64,000 nt of DNA, taken from the NCBI RefSeq assembly GCF_021023135.1, contig NZ_PGFV01000002.1, positions 496,001 through 560,000 of the forward strand, written 5' to 3'. This document shows positions 56,561-64,000 of the stretch, one piece after another. Below the pieces are notes generated by a model. It worked only from the letters and a program-made list of their open reading frames with translations. It was not told the origin of the DNA and did no database searches. How positions within the stretch are numbered: the stretch's first letter is position 1; every line of letters begins with the position of its first letter. The position numbers and the translations under genes are program-made. This DNA is from Brevibacterium sp. CCUG 69071. GTDB taxonomy: Bacteria > Actinomycetota > Actinomycetes > Actinomycetales > Brevibacteriaceae.

Positions 56561-57099
56561 ATGCACTGTGCGACGGAGAGGAACAAGAGCCTGATCCGCC
56601 TGATTTGGACGGTCAGCGTCCGCACCCGCTACTTCCTGCGGCGCTACATGCCCACCAACATCCTGCTGGATGCGATCCGCACGCACCGAAGCGGCTTGAA
56701 GTGAAGTATCCCGCGATGCTGCTCGCGATCCCGTACCTGCTGATCGCGAACGTCTGTATCGAACTTGTCGAGGACGGCGCCCCCGGATGGCTCCACCTCA
56801 TAGTGCTGTGGGCGATCTGGAGCATGCTCAAGATGCTCTGGATTAGGCCGGTCAGTGCCGTGCTCCTGATGCGCGACTGTGTCCGCGAGTCCGTCACCGC
56901 CCGTCGCGAGCGCGCCAACTTGTCTTCCGAAGCAGCCGATGCCGAACGGCGTGCCGCGGTGGACACGATAGCTGTCCGGTGGGGTGTGAGAACTCAGGCA
57001 CCGACTCGGCGGCAGCCGCCAGCACGGATCGTCCCACCGCACGCGATCACCGCCAACCGCACGGCCTCGTTGCTGACTGCCAGTCGTGCGGCGACCTGA
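56561..57099 (+). pseudogene. Small membrane protein gene split by a frameshift
   Basis: The first frame (ATG 56561 to TGA 56704) reads SLIRLIWTVSVRTRYFLRRY and ends at SGLK. The next frame starts at a GTG overlapping that stop (56701) and reads YPAMLLAIPYLLIANVCIEL and further membrane sequence. I recall an actinobacterial family of small membrane proteins, often labelled sulfate permease, in which these two pieces are one chain, so an indel near 56700 has probably split it. The GTGA overlap could instead mean two coupled genes. The 3' end runs antisense to the HTH gene and is probably not original. Confidence 0.5.
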
Positions 57100-57356
57100 G
57101 CGAGCGTCATCCCACCCGCGTAGAGCTGGGCGGCGTCCTGTCGGATCGCATCCGGCAACTCCGGTCGGCGCGCTGCCAAGCACGCCTGCCGAGCTATCTC
57201 CCGCATAGTGCCGCGGTGTACGTTGAATCGCGTCGCAAGCTCCCGCACAGGCACACCAACGGCGTACCCGACGAGCAACTCGGCACGATGCGAGACACTC
57301 AAACGGGTGTGAGGCTGCCGCGAATTCTCACGCGCGGGACCGCGCTCATCGGTCAT
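56994..57356 (-). CDS. Small two-HTH DNA-binding protein (copy 1)
   Basis: A 120-residue protein with two helix-turn-helix units: one around GVPVRELATRFNVHRGTMREIARQ, a second around GMTLAQVAARLAVSNEAVRLAV. It ends in CGGTIRAGG. A close paralogue lies at 59399-59740, and the upstream DNA is also repeated. Such resolvase-HTH-like proteins are common in mobile islands; whether it regulates or is a decayed recombinase end is not clear. Confidence 0.65.
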   Translation of the reverse strand: MTDERGPARENSRQPHTRLSVSHRAELLVGYAVGVPVRELATRFNVHRGTMREIARQACLAARRPELPDAIRQDAAQLYAGGMTLAQVAARLAVSNEAVRLAVIACGGTIRAGGCRRVGA

Positions 57357-57425
57357 CCGAGCCCCGAGCCTGCGGCCGACGAGCCCGAAAACCCCGTAGA
57401 ACGCGGGAAATTAGCGCCCGGTTCC
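56994..57425 (-). repeat. Left copy of an imperfect ~430-bp direct repeat flanking the OLD-type gene
   Basis: The HTH gene and its upstream DNA (including CCCCGTAGAACGCG) recur in the same orientation at about 59399-59825. The copies lie about 2.4 kb apart and bracket the OLD-type nuclease gene. Confidence 0.75.
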
Positions 57426-57452
57426 AGACGAGTGCCGACGCGGCTCGTGCCG

Positions 57453-59141
57453 CTAGAACGCGGCCGAGTCGCGAATGCCCTTCACGAACTCAAGGGCATC
57501 GCGTCCCGGTGCTTCGTGAAGTTTCTGCTCAAGGACAGTTGAGACCCACGAGGGGCCGTGTCCAGGCACGCCTGGCGCGAAACGCTCTAATTCCCCAACG
57601 GGGACCACACAGAGACCCGCGTTCCGCAACCCTGCCAACAACCGTTCACATGCTTCATAAGCATCGCCTTGCGGCACAGCCTGCAAACCGGATCGCTTCG
57701 CCTTGTCCCAGCCCGACTCGGCTTTCAAGATTGCCCGTAGAGTCTCGGCTTCCTTGCGATTAACGGTTTCGTTGGGGAGGGCGTCGATCTTCCGGCCTAG
57801 TTCGTCTTTCAAAGTCAGTTTACGCAGAGGCTTCTCGTCGGAGGTCAGCGCCTTGGCTACCAGTTGCAGGTCGGCCTCATACTTCTCATAATCGCCACCC
57901 AAGGACGTAATAATCTTCTCGACGTCGGTGGCGTCGCGTAGAACGTCGAAGTCAGCAACAACGGTTACTGGCACGCTGACCGCACGCAGAGCATCCACCA
58001 CGGAAGACATACGAGCCTTTCCGCCGCAGTGAGTGAACAACAACTGAGGTTCTCGCTGGGCGGCTCGCTCGGTGTCAGCTTCCGGGAGATGGTCAAGGAC
58101 TGCCGAATAATAGCGACAGTCAGCATCACTCTCACAAAGCACTACGGCATCATGAAATAGGCCATCGAGGACGTTGGAATAGCGGAGCAGGGGGTCGGAC
58201 CACAGTTTCTTCACCGCAGCATCATCGAGGACTGCCGGGTGATTTACGTTGCCCTCCCTCGTTATTCTGACGATGGTGACGGAGGCTCCGTCTTCGAGAG
58301 TGCCTTGAACAACATCGGTGCTGTGTGTTGCGATGAATGCCTGCTGCGACTGTGCCTTACTAGCCAGAACCGACCCCAGTCTGCGAGCTTGGGGTGGGTG
58401 TAGAAACGCCTCTGGCTCGTCAATCAGAAGAACTTGATGACGGCCAGCAGCGAGATGCAGGACCAGACCCAGATAACTACGGACGCCATCTCCCTGTTCT
58501 TCAAGACGCGGGAGCCCCTTGAGTGCAGAAATGTATGCGTCCGTTGGGCGGCCGTCGTCGTGCTCGAAGAGCGGGCGGTTTCCAAGTCTCAGGCTGATTA
58601 CTGAGCCGCCGTAGCGGTCGACCGTGACACCGAGCCCGAACGCCGCTCTGCTCTCCCGGTCAATTTCGCCCTCAATGTCAGAATCCAAGTATGCGCGCTG
58701 GACCGGATGTGCCGGAATCTGCGTAGAAAAGTCCAAGCTCTGTTGTGAGTCGCCGGCTGAGAGCCGCGACGTGCCATCCGCATGGAATATGAACAGTGGT
58801 GTTAACACGTTCAGGTCCTGCTGGTTCCACTGGCGCGCGATGTCCTGACTGGTAACTTCACCCCAGTTCTCGATCTGGAAACGATTCACACCTTCCCGGT
58901 TGATCTGTGGAACATTGCGGGACACCCATTCTTGTATATCGCCATCGATACTCTTCTCGTAGACGACTGACAAGATCGCGCGGCCAACATACTGGGACAA
59001 TCGCGCCAGCCCTGCGAGGTCCTTGAGGACCTGACTCTTTCCGGCATTGTTTGGTCCGACAAGCAACACCATGCCCTCGACAGGGATCTCAACTTCCCGG
59101 TCATCACTAAATCGGATGTTCGTGGCTCGCACCCGCACCAT
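57453..59141 (-). CDS. OLD-family ATPase/TOPRIM nuclease
   Basis: A 562-residue protein. The N-terminal ABC-type ATPase has Walker A GPNNAGKS at 29-36, a signature-like EEQGDGVRSY, and Walker B/D-loop VLLIDEPEAFLHPP. A C-terminal TOPRIM region has VVLCESDADCRYY (Glu) and VVADFDVL (Asp-x-Asp). This is the class 1 OLD layout. I prefer the ATG at 59141 with AGGAG six bases upstream; ATG 59159 is in frame but badly spaced. No UvrD helicase (GajB) or separate AriB gene adjoins, so it is neither Gabija nor PARIS as described. An anti-phage role is likely by family. Confidence 0.85.
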   Translation of the reverse strand: MVRVRATNIRFSDDREVEIPVEGMVLLVGPNNAGKSQVLKDLAGLARLSQYVGRAILSVVYEKSIDGDIQEWVSRNVPQINREGVNRFQIENWGEVTSQDIARQWNQQDLNVLTPLFIFHADGTSRLSAGDSQQSLDFSTQIPAHPVQRAYLDSDIEGEIDRESRAAFGLGVTVDRYGGSVISLRLGNRPLFEHDDGRPTDAYISALKGLPRLEEQGDGVRSYLGLVLHLAAGRHQVLLIDEPEAFLHPPQARRLGSVLASKAQSQQAFIATHSTDVVQGTLEDGASVTIVRITREGNVNHPAVLDDAAVKKLWSDPLLRYSNVLDGLFHDAVVLCESDADCRYYSAVLDHLPEADTERAAQREPQLLFTHCGGKARMSSVVDALRAVSVPVTVVADFDVLRDATDVEKIITSLGGDYEKYEADLQLVAKALTSDEKPLRKLTLKDELGRKIDALPNETVNRKEAETLRAILKAESGWDKAKRSGLQAVPQGDAYEACERLLAGLRNAGLCVVPVGELERFAPGVPGHGPSWVSTVLEQKLHEAPGRDALEFVKGIRDSAAF

Positions 59142-59398
59142 TTGCATCTCCTTTAGCATGTCGCTTCTTTCAGAAATTCTCGCGGCGCATCAACCGCACA
59201 AGCCGTCTGCTCGTACTTGTGCGGCGTTCGTTGCTGCCGACGGCCCCGTCCACAGTTCAAGGGAAGTGCGCGATGGCCAGCATGCTCTAACTATAGCTAG
59301 AGCCCGTCGCGACGGTGCGTGTTTCCTCGGCAGGCGGGCGGCTCGCCGGGCCACGCACTTACGCCATGCACGCCGAAGTGAGGGTCGCGCGCCTTTCC

Positions 59399-59740
59399 TC
59401 AGGTGCGGACGCTACGGCGACCGCCAGGACGGATCGTGCCACCGCACGCCACCACCGCCGACCGAACAGCCTCGATGCTGATGCCAAGCTGCGTCGCGAC
59501 GTGATCGAGGGGCAGGCCGTCGGCGTAGAGCCGGGCGGCGTCTTGGCGGATCGTGTCTGGCAGGTCCGGCCGGCGCGCGGCCAATCCCGCCTGCCGGGCT
59601 ATCTGCCGCACCGTGCCGCGGTGCACCTTGAACTGTGCTGCTAGCTCCCGCACGGGTACACCCGACGCATACCCGTCGAGCGGTTCCGCCCGATTGGAGA
59701 CGCTCAAACGGGTTTGAGGCTGACGCGAGTTTGCGAGCAC
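59399..59740 (-). CDS. Small two-HTH DNA-binding protein (copy 2)
   Basis: A 113-residue paralogue of the protein at 56994-57356, with the same two HTH units (GVPVRELAAQFKVHRGTVRQ and PLDHVATQLGISIEAVRSAV) and CGGTIRPGG end. The ATG of copy 1 corresponds to ATC here, so a downstream GTG at 59740 is the only likely start. This suggests that one copy is decaying. Confidence 0.6.
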   Translation of the reverse strand: MLANSRQPQTRLSVSNRAEPLDGYASGVPVRELAAQFKVHRGTVRQIARQAGLAARRPDLPDTIRQDAARLYADGLPLDHVATQLGISIEAVRSAVVACGGTIRPGGRRSVRT

Positions 59741-59825
59741 TGGACCCCGCTGATCAGCGATCCGTCCGCCCCGCAGGCGTGGACGTCGAGCCCACGATCC
59801 CCGTAGAACGCGCGAGATTAGCGAT
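59399..59825 (-). repeat. Right copy of the imperfect ~430-bp direct repeat
   Basis: Partner of the repeat at 56994-57425, in the same orientation. Similarity covers the HTH gene and about 85 bases upstream. Confidence 0.75.
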
Positions 59826-59967
59826 CCGAGCGGTTCCCGGGGGTTTGAGAAGCTTCTACGGAGGTCCGCCCAAGGGGACGCTCAAACATCGATTCGGCCT
59901 GCCGAGGGGGCCAGCAAAGGTTACTGAAGTACCTAAACGCGGCGAGCAGGCCCACTACCATGATCGT

Positions 59968-60840
59968 ATGCCGTTTCACGCCACCGTCGTCCAGGTCCTC
60001 GTCGCCTCGCCCGGGGACACCCAAACTGAACGCACAGCCATCCTGACTGACACTTCCAGGTGGAACGGGCCGTAACGCTCAGGGCCGCGGCTTCATCCTC
60101 TCGCCGTGGCTGTACGAGCTGCATGCGACCCCGATCTACGGCGATCGTCCGCAAGCGATCATCAACCGGCAGGGCGTCGACAAGTCCGATGTCGTGGTCG
60201 CCGTTTTCGGCACCAAGCTCGGCACTCCGACCGGGGTCGACGTCTCCGGGACCGTCGAGGAAATCAAGCGCGCACACGAGTTGGGCAAGCCTGTCCACGT
60301 CTACTTCTCCTCCGCTGACATACCCTATGACACAGATCCCAACGACCTTGCCGTGCTTAGGGACTTCAAGGAGGCCTTCAACGGCCTATACAGCACCTAC
60401 TCCGACCCGCCGACGTCGCACGGCAAGTGCGCGATGCCCTCGAATACGGCCTTGACGCATTCGATGCAATCCCCGCCCCCTCCGCACCTGCTGGGGCCAA
60501 GCTGGTCGTCTCTCACGACCACCAGACCGAGCAGTCGGGCACTGACAAGAACGGGAAGGTGAAGTATCGTCACGTCGTTCGGGACCTGGTCATCAAGAAC
60601 TCAGGTGACGGGGCTGCCGAGGATCTCCGTTTCAAGATCGAGCTGGTCGACGACGGCCATGTTCACCTAGACGCTGAGACCGATAAAGAGGGCTGGGTGA
60701 CTGTCGGCGACCTCACCGACGGATCTAAGCGCAGCTGGACGTGCGTCCCCATGACGGGGCACGTGGACGTACGAGTCTTCACGACGTGGGTCGAGAATGG
60801 ACAAACCCACGAGAAGACGTTCACAACCACCGGCACCTGA
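59968..60840 (+). pseudogene. DUF4062-like gene broken by two frameshifts
   Basis: Three frames carry one protein: MPFHATVVQVLVASPGDTQT (from ATG 59968), then after a shift near 60065-60075 GRGFILSPWLYELHATPIYG and AIINRQGVDKSDVVVAVFGT, then after a second shift near 60408-60420 VRDALEYGLDAFDAIPAP to the stop at 60840. The LVASPGD...HATP..GDRPQ...GTPTG..SGT pattern is typical of DUF4062-type, TIR/nucleosidase-like proteins. The C-terminal part (KNSGDGAAEDLRFKIEL) looks like a beta-sandwich. With two shifts it is very likely inactive. Confidence 0.72.
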
Positions 60841-60927
60841 TATCGAGGTATGCCCGCTGCGTCAGGGAAGTGACGATGGACTCGCAGCCGCTGTCGTGGG
60901 AAGCATCTTAATTGCAACGCCGTTCGG

Positions 60928-61530
60928 TTAACCGTCGGGGTCGGGCGTCAAGATTCTGGTGCGGAGTGTCGAGGGATAGGTGCGCCGGTCGATGGTGTCT
61001 CGGCCTTTGGCGCGGTATTTCGAGATCGCGCGTTTGATGACCCGTTGCCGGGTACGGGCTCGGCGTGCGGGCATGACCTCGTTCAGGCGGGCGGTGCCGA
61101 TACGTCCGACCAGATCGATCGCGGTGTCGGCGATCGCGTCGGCGGCGCGGATGACCTCGTCGCGTGCGGTCCGCAGCGCGGTGGTGAACGAGATCCTGTC
61201 AGGATCGACGTCCGGGCGGGCCAGGGCGGTGTCGCTGATCGCGGTGCGCAGGATCTGGTAGGCGCATAGAAGCACCCAGACTTCCTGGGCGACGGCGGCG
61301 GGGCGGCGGCCTCGCAGCACCCGGCCGCCTAGGATCGTGGACTTCAGCTCGCAGTAAGCCGTCTCGATCTCCCAGCGCTCGTGGTCGAGCCGGACCAGCT
61401 CGATCGCGGGCGCTTCGCGGGGGTCCAGAAGCGTGGTGATCAGCCGGTATGTTCCGATGCGTGATCCGCCGCGGTGGTGACGTGGATCTGCGCGTCGATC
61501 ACTCTCACGGTCAGGCCTCGCATGCGCAAA
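60928..61530 (-). pseudogene. Truncated IS4-family transposase remnant
   Basis: The C-terminal part has RLDHERWEIETAYCELKSTI (the Y-(2)-R-(3)-E-(6)-K-like region), a long helical tail, and YRAKGRDTIDRR to the stop at 60928, all typical of actinobacterial IS4 transposases. Upstream the frame shifts near 61480: LTVRVIDAQIHVTT is in another frame and the N-terminal catalytic part is missing. It is a dead IS fragment. Confidence 0.75.
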
Positions 61531-62167
61531 CGCCCAACTATCACGATGAATGCCGCGTTCAAACGGATCAAGCCAGCGACCCTGGAGAGACAGGTCCTCG
61601 ACCTCACCGGTCGACTCGAGGCACTATCGGTAGCGAAGAACCCGACCCGGGCCAAGCCCGCACCCCACCGGTTCTGGGAACACAGGTAAACCCGCGGAGG
61701 TCCTCACATGAGGCAACGACCCTGCCATGCCGGAGATTTTCCTATGAGGCAACGATGTTCCTTTCCCGGAGGTATCGCAATGAGGCTTCAGGGTCCGGGT
61801 GTACTGTCCGTTCTTTGCTGCGGCACGAGATGACAGCTACACACCGCTGGTGCCAACGTTCAGGCGTCCCGTTCGGCGGGCGACAGTTGTCGAACAGTTA
61901 ACAATGAAATGGCGGCGGAGCACGAGGGGTGTCGCCGCGTACCGCGACCGCTATGGAATCATCACGTCGGCACCGCTCGACGCTGACTTGCACTGCGCAG
62001 CGCATCGATGCCGCTCAAGTCAAGACGGGCCATCCGGCTGCTAAGTCCTACGAGCGGCTTTTTCAAGCGCAACCCACGAGGCAGTCCTCACGCTGGATGC
62101 CTGGTCTCTAGCGCTCTGTGGCAAACACTTCCCAGAGGAGGCTCGGTAGCGCCCGTAGTATTGGATT
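61531..62167. other. Gene-poor stretch with short IS-end-like repeats
   Basis: No supported gene. CGGAG followed eight bases later by ATGAGGC recurs three times at an exact 36-base step (CGGAG at 61695, 61731 and 61767; ATGAGGC at 61708, 61744 and 61780). The first two share ATGAGGCAACGA. A plus-strand frame (61546-61689, FKRIKPATLERQVLDLTG) may be another IS remnant. Confidence 0.6.
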
Positions 62168-63877
62168 ATGGAGTCACATCTGGAGTTCGCTATTTGGATG
62201 GGTGAACTGATGGCACTTGGGGACTCAACCGGGGACGCACGCCGATCCAGTGCTGGGCGGGCGATGGAGATCGCCGGAGCAGTCATCGTGTCCTCGCATC
62301 CTGACGGAGCGAAAGCCGCCCTGTTGTTCACGGCATCTTCGATCGTGATCAATTCTGGAGCGCATCTGAACGATGCTGAGAGTCTCAAGAGCGGCAAGCT
62401 GCTCGCGGAGAAAGCTCTCGCCATGACATCGGAGGATCAGCCTCTCCACTACCAATGCCGATACAATATTGCCAACGCCACCAGTTCGCTATGCGACCAA
62501 GACCTGCCCAAGATCAAATTTGGAACGAGCCGAATCGACTGGGAGCCGGATCTAATAGTCTCTCGTCTCAAGAATCAGGCGGATCTCAAGGAAGTGAGAC
62601 GAGAGTTCTTCCAGATCGGTCTATCTTCGGTGGCAGACGGTCACACGCGTTCATCCGCGTATTGCAACCTTGGTAACGTTCTTGATCACGCGGGACGCTG
62701 GGCGGAGGCGTACGACTTCTACCTCCGGGCGTTGGAGGCTGATCCGCGCAACGGCAACGCAGCCGGGAACCTCGCTCAACTGCTCCACACGCGGATCGGC
62801 ACAGGCATCGGGCAGACAGGTCATATCGCGGCCGTCTACGACAAGTACGTCGCCCTCGCGCATCACCTGCGAGACGGCACGCTGGAGTTCGCTGACACCA
62901 AGGTCGCTGAGCGGTGGGATCTACTCGCGCCCACGGAGAGCCAAGGCCACTTGGCCCACGGCCTTGACCCCGAAGCTGAAGACTACGAGTACCGGCAATG
63001 GGTTGCTGACCTCCGCCTTGCGCTCTCGCCGGCCGTCGAAGGGCTGGGCACAGATGAACTGCGCTGGGATAGCGCGACCATCGAGGTTCTCTATGGTGAA
63101 ACCCTCGACGAGATGAGTCCCCCGATTCTCGGGGCTATGAACGTACTCAAGTCGGATTTTCTGGTCTCACGGCGTCTCGCCTTCGAAGCCATCTCCCAGC
63201 TCACCGACGACCTGACACAGACCGACGACGACTCGGGCTCCTACGTCGAAACCTTGGACTACTCCCTCTACGGAATCCAATATTCCAAGCTCCTACTTGC
63301 TCAGCGCTCAGCACTCGACGTTCTGGATAAGACCGCAGTCGTCGCTAACGAACACTTCAAGGCCGGAGACGTTCCCAGCAAGGTTTCCTTCCGAAACTTC
63401 TGGACTGAGAAGACCGGAGAGCTTCGAGAACCGCTGGTGAAAGGAGCAGGACGCTCCCTCCCGAACCTCGCCCTGGCCGAACTAGCCAACGACATGGCGA
63501 AGGACGGTTTGTACGCGACGTCGCAAGCACTACGCAACGCAGGCACCCACAGGATCGTCCATGCAGCCCTGCTGGCAACCACCGGCGTAACGCAGGATTC
63601 CCGCAGCAAGATCGACCTGATGGAGTTGGTCGAATCAACCATTCTCGCGCTGCAAGTCACCCGATCCGCATACCTCTACCTCATCGACCTAGTCGCGATG
63701 TGGAACCACCCCGACGACCACCAAGGCAACTACCTGCCGTTCCCCGACGTTCACTACCTCCACGACCCCGCCGCCGACCAAATCATCAATCAAGAAAGCC
63801 AGGAACCGCAGGATGGTCCTGCGCTAGCTACACCTTATGATCAGATCCAGTCAGTCGATTCGGGGGAGGACGCGTGA
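62168..63877 (+). CDS. TPR protein with C-terminal HEPN domain (LA2681-like)
   Basis: A 569-residue protein. The middle holds TPR-like repeats (SAYCNLGNVLDHAGRWAEAYDFYLRALEADP near residue 165-195). The C-terminal 180 residues are helical with RNAGTH (R456-H461), a perfect Rx4H HEPN ribonuclease motif, in the context typical of the LA2681-like HEPN family. HEPN domains of this type are RNA-cleaving toxins in defence systems. The stop overlaps the GTG of the next gene (GTGA), implying a coupled partner. Ribosome site before ATG 62168 is weak. Confidence 0.75.
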   Translation: MESHLEFAIWMGELMALGDSTGDARRSSAGRAMEIAGAVIVSSHPDGAKAALLFTASSIVINSGAHLNDAESLKSGKLLAEKALAMTSEDQPLHYQCRYNIANATSSLCDQDLPKIKFGTSRIDWEPDLIVSRLKNQADLKEVRREFFQIGLSSVADGHTRSSAYCNLGNVLDHAGRWAEAYDFYLRALEADPRNGNAAGNLAQLLHTRIGTGIGQTGHIAAVYDKYVALAHHLRDGTLEFADTKVAERWDLLAPTESQGHLAHGLDPEAEDYEYRQWVADLRLALSPAVEGLGTDELRWDSATIEVLYGETLDEMSPPILGAMNVLKSDFLVSRRLAFEAISQLTDDLTQTDDDSGSYVETLDYSLYGIQYSKLLLAQRSALDVLDKTAVVANEHFKAGDVPSKVSFRNFWTEKTGELREPLVKGAGRSLPNLALAELANDMAKDGLYATSQALRNAGTHRIVHAALLATTGVTQDSRSKIDLMELVESTILALQVTRSAYLYLIDLVAMWNHPDDHQGNYLPFPDVHYLHDPAADQIINQESQEPQDGPALATPYDQIQSVDSGEDA

Positions 63878-64000
63878 CCGGCGTCGGGACGGCTCAGTCA
63901 AACGCGACGTCAGCGTCCGGTGGAACGCACCTACTCGCCGCCAGCCCTAAGGACGCCGAACGCGCGGCGTCAGCCCAGGGCATGAAGCTCACGAACTTCT
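63874..64000 (+). CDS. Partner gene of the HEPN protein (5' end only)
   Basis: A GTG at 63874 within the previous gene's stop, preceded by GGGGGAGGA, opens a frame with no stop to the window edge. The 42 visible residues (MTGVGTAQSNATSASGGTHL, then AASPKDAERAASAQGMKL) are low in complexity and match nothing I recognise. Its position suggests a partner, antidote or effector for the HEPN protein. Confidence 0.55.
   Translation, partial: MTGVGTAQSNATSASGGTHLLAASPKDAERAASAQGMKLTNF

Noticed and set aside
57453..59141. Gabija or PARIS defence system
   Set aside because: The OLD-type protein carries both ATPase and TOPRIM parts, and no UvrD-like helicase or separate AriB-like gene adjoins.

Overview
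The window looks like the chromosome of a high-GC Gram-positive actinobacterium, probably a Brevibacterium-type member of the Micrococcales. This is inferred from the GTG and TTG starts, the tmRNA tag AKSNNRTDFALAA, a prfB gene without a frameshift site, an actinobacterial Tad locus and class Ib nrdHIEF. No rRNA or tRNA gene was recognised; the only stable RNA is tmRNA.

Layout. 1-8.2 kb is a nucleoside uptake and breakdown block: an ABC nucleoside importer (the ATPase enters from the left edge), cdd, deoA and deoC on the plus strand, facing a PGM2-type phospho-sugar mutase and a purine nucleoside phosphorylase on the minus strand. A GNAT protein follows. 9.35-18.2 kb, minus strand, is a Tad/Flp-type pilus or secretion operon (tadA, tadB, tadC, a pilin-like peptide and three TadE/G-like pseudopilins) with a large FtsK/EccC-type ATPase downstream. 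18.4-23.7 kb is conserved housekeeping: prfB, ftsE, ftsX, an M23 peptidase, smpB and ssrA.

23.8-27.97 kb is an AT-richer accessory patch just after ssrA. It holds an IS110-family element, decayed small genes, and an orphan secreted protein followed by a small membrane protein. An inverted near-copy of the tmRNA 3' end lies at its far edge. 27.97-36.9 kb is a metabolic cluster with two ThDP enzymes, a sodium:solute symporter, a ureohydrolase, a PucR regulator and an aminotransferase, possibly for catabolism of arginine or another guanidino compound. 37-42.2 kb is a MoxR/DUF58/VWA (Bat-like) operon. 42.4-46.7 kb is nrdHIEF, preceded by paired NrdR boxes and DnaA-box-like sites.

46.7-64 kb is an accessory island. 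It has a tyrosine integrase with an excisionase-like protein, a large serine recombinase, several unrecognised genes, and candidate defence modules: a DUF4365-like nuclease/HEAT protein coupled to a possible HEPN protein, an OLD-type ATPase/TOPRIM nuclease between two copies of a small HTH gene, a broken DUF4062-like gene, IS remnants, and a TPR/HEPN gene overlapping a further gene that runs off the right edge. Frameshifted and truncated genes are common here, as expected for a gene-turnover hotspot.
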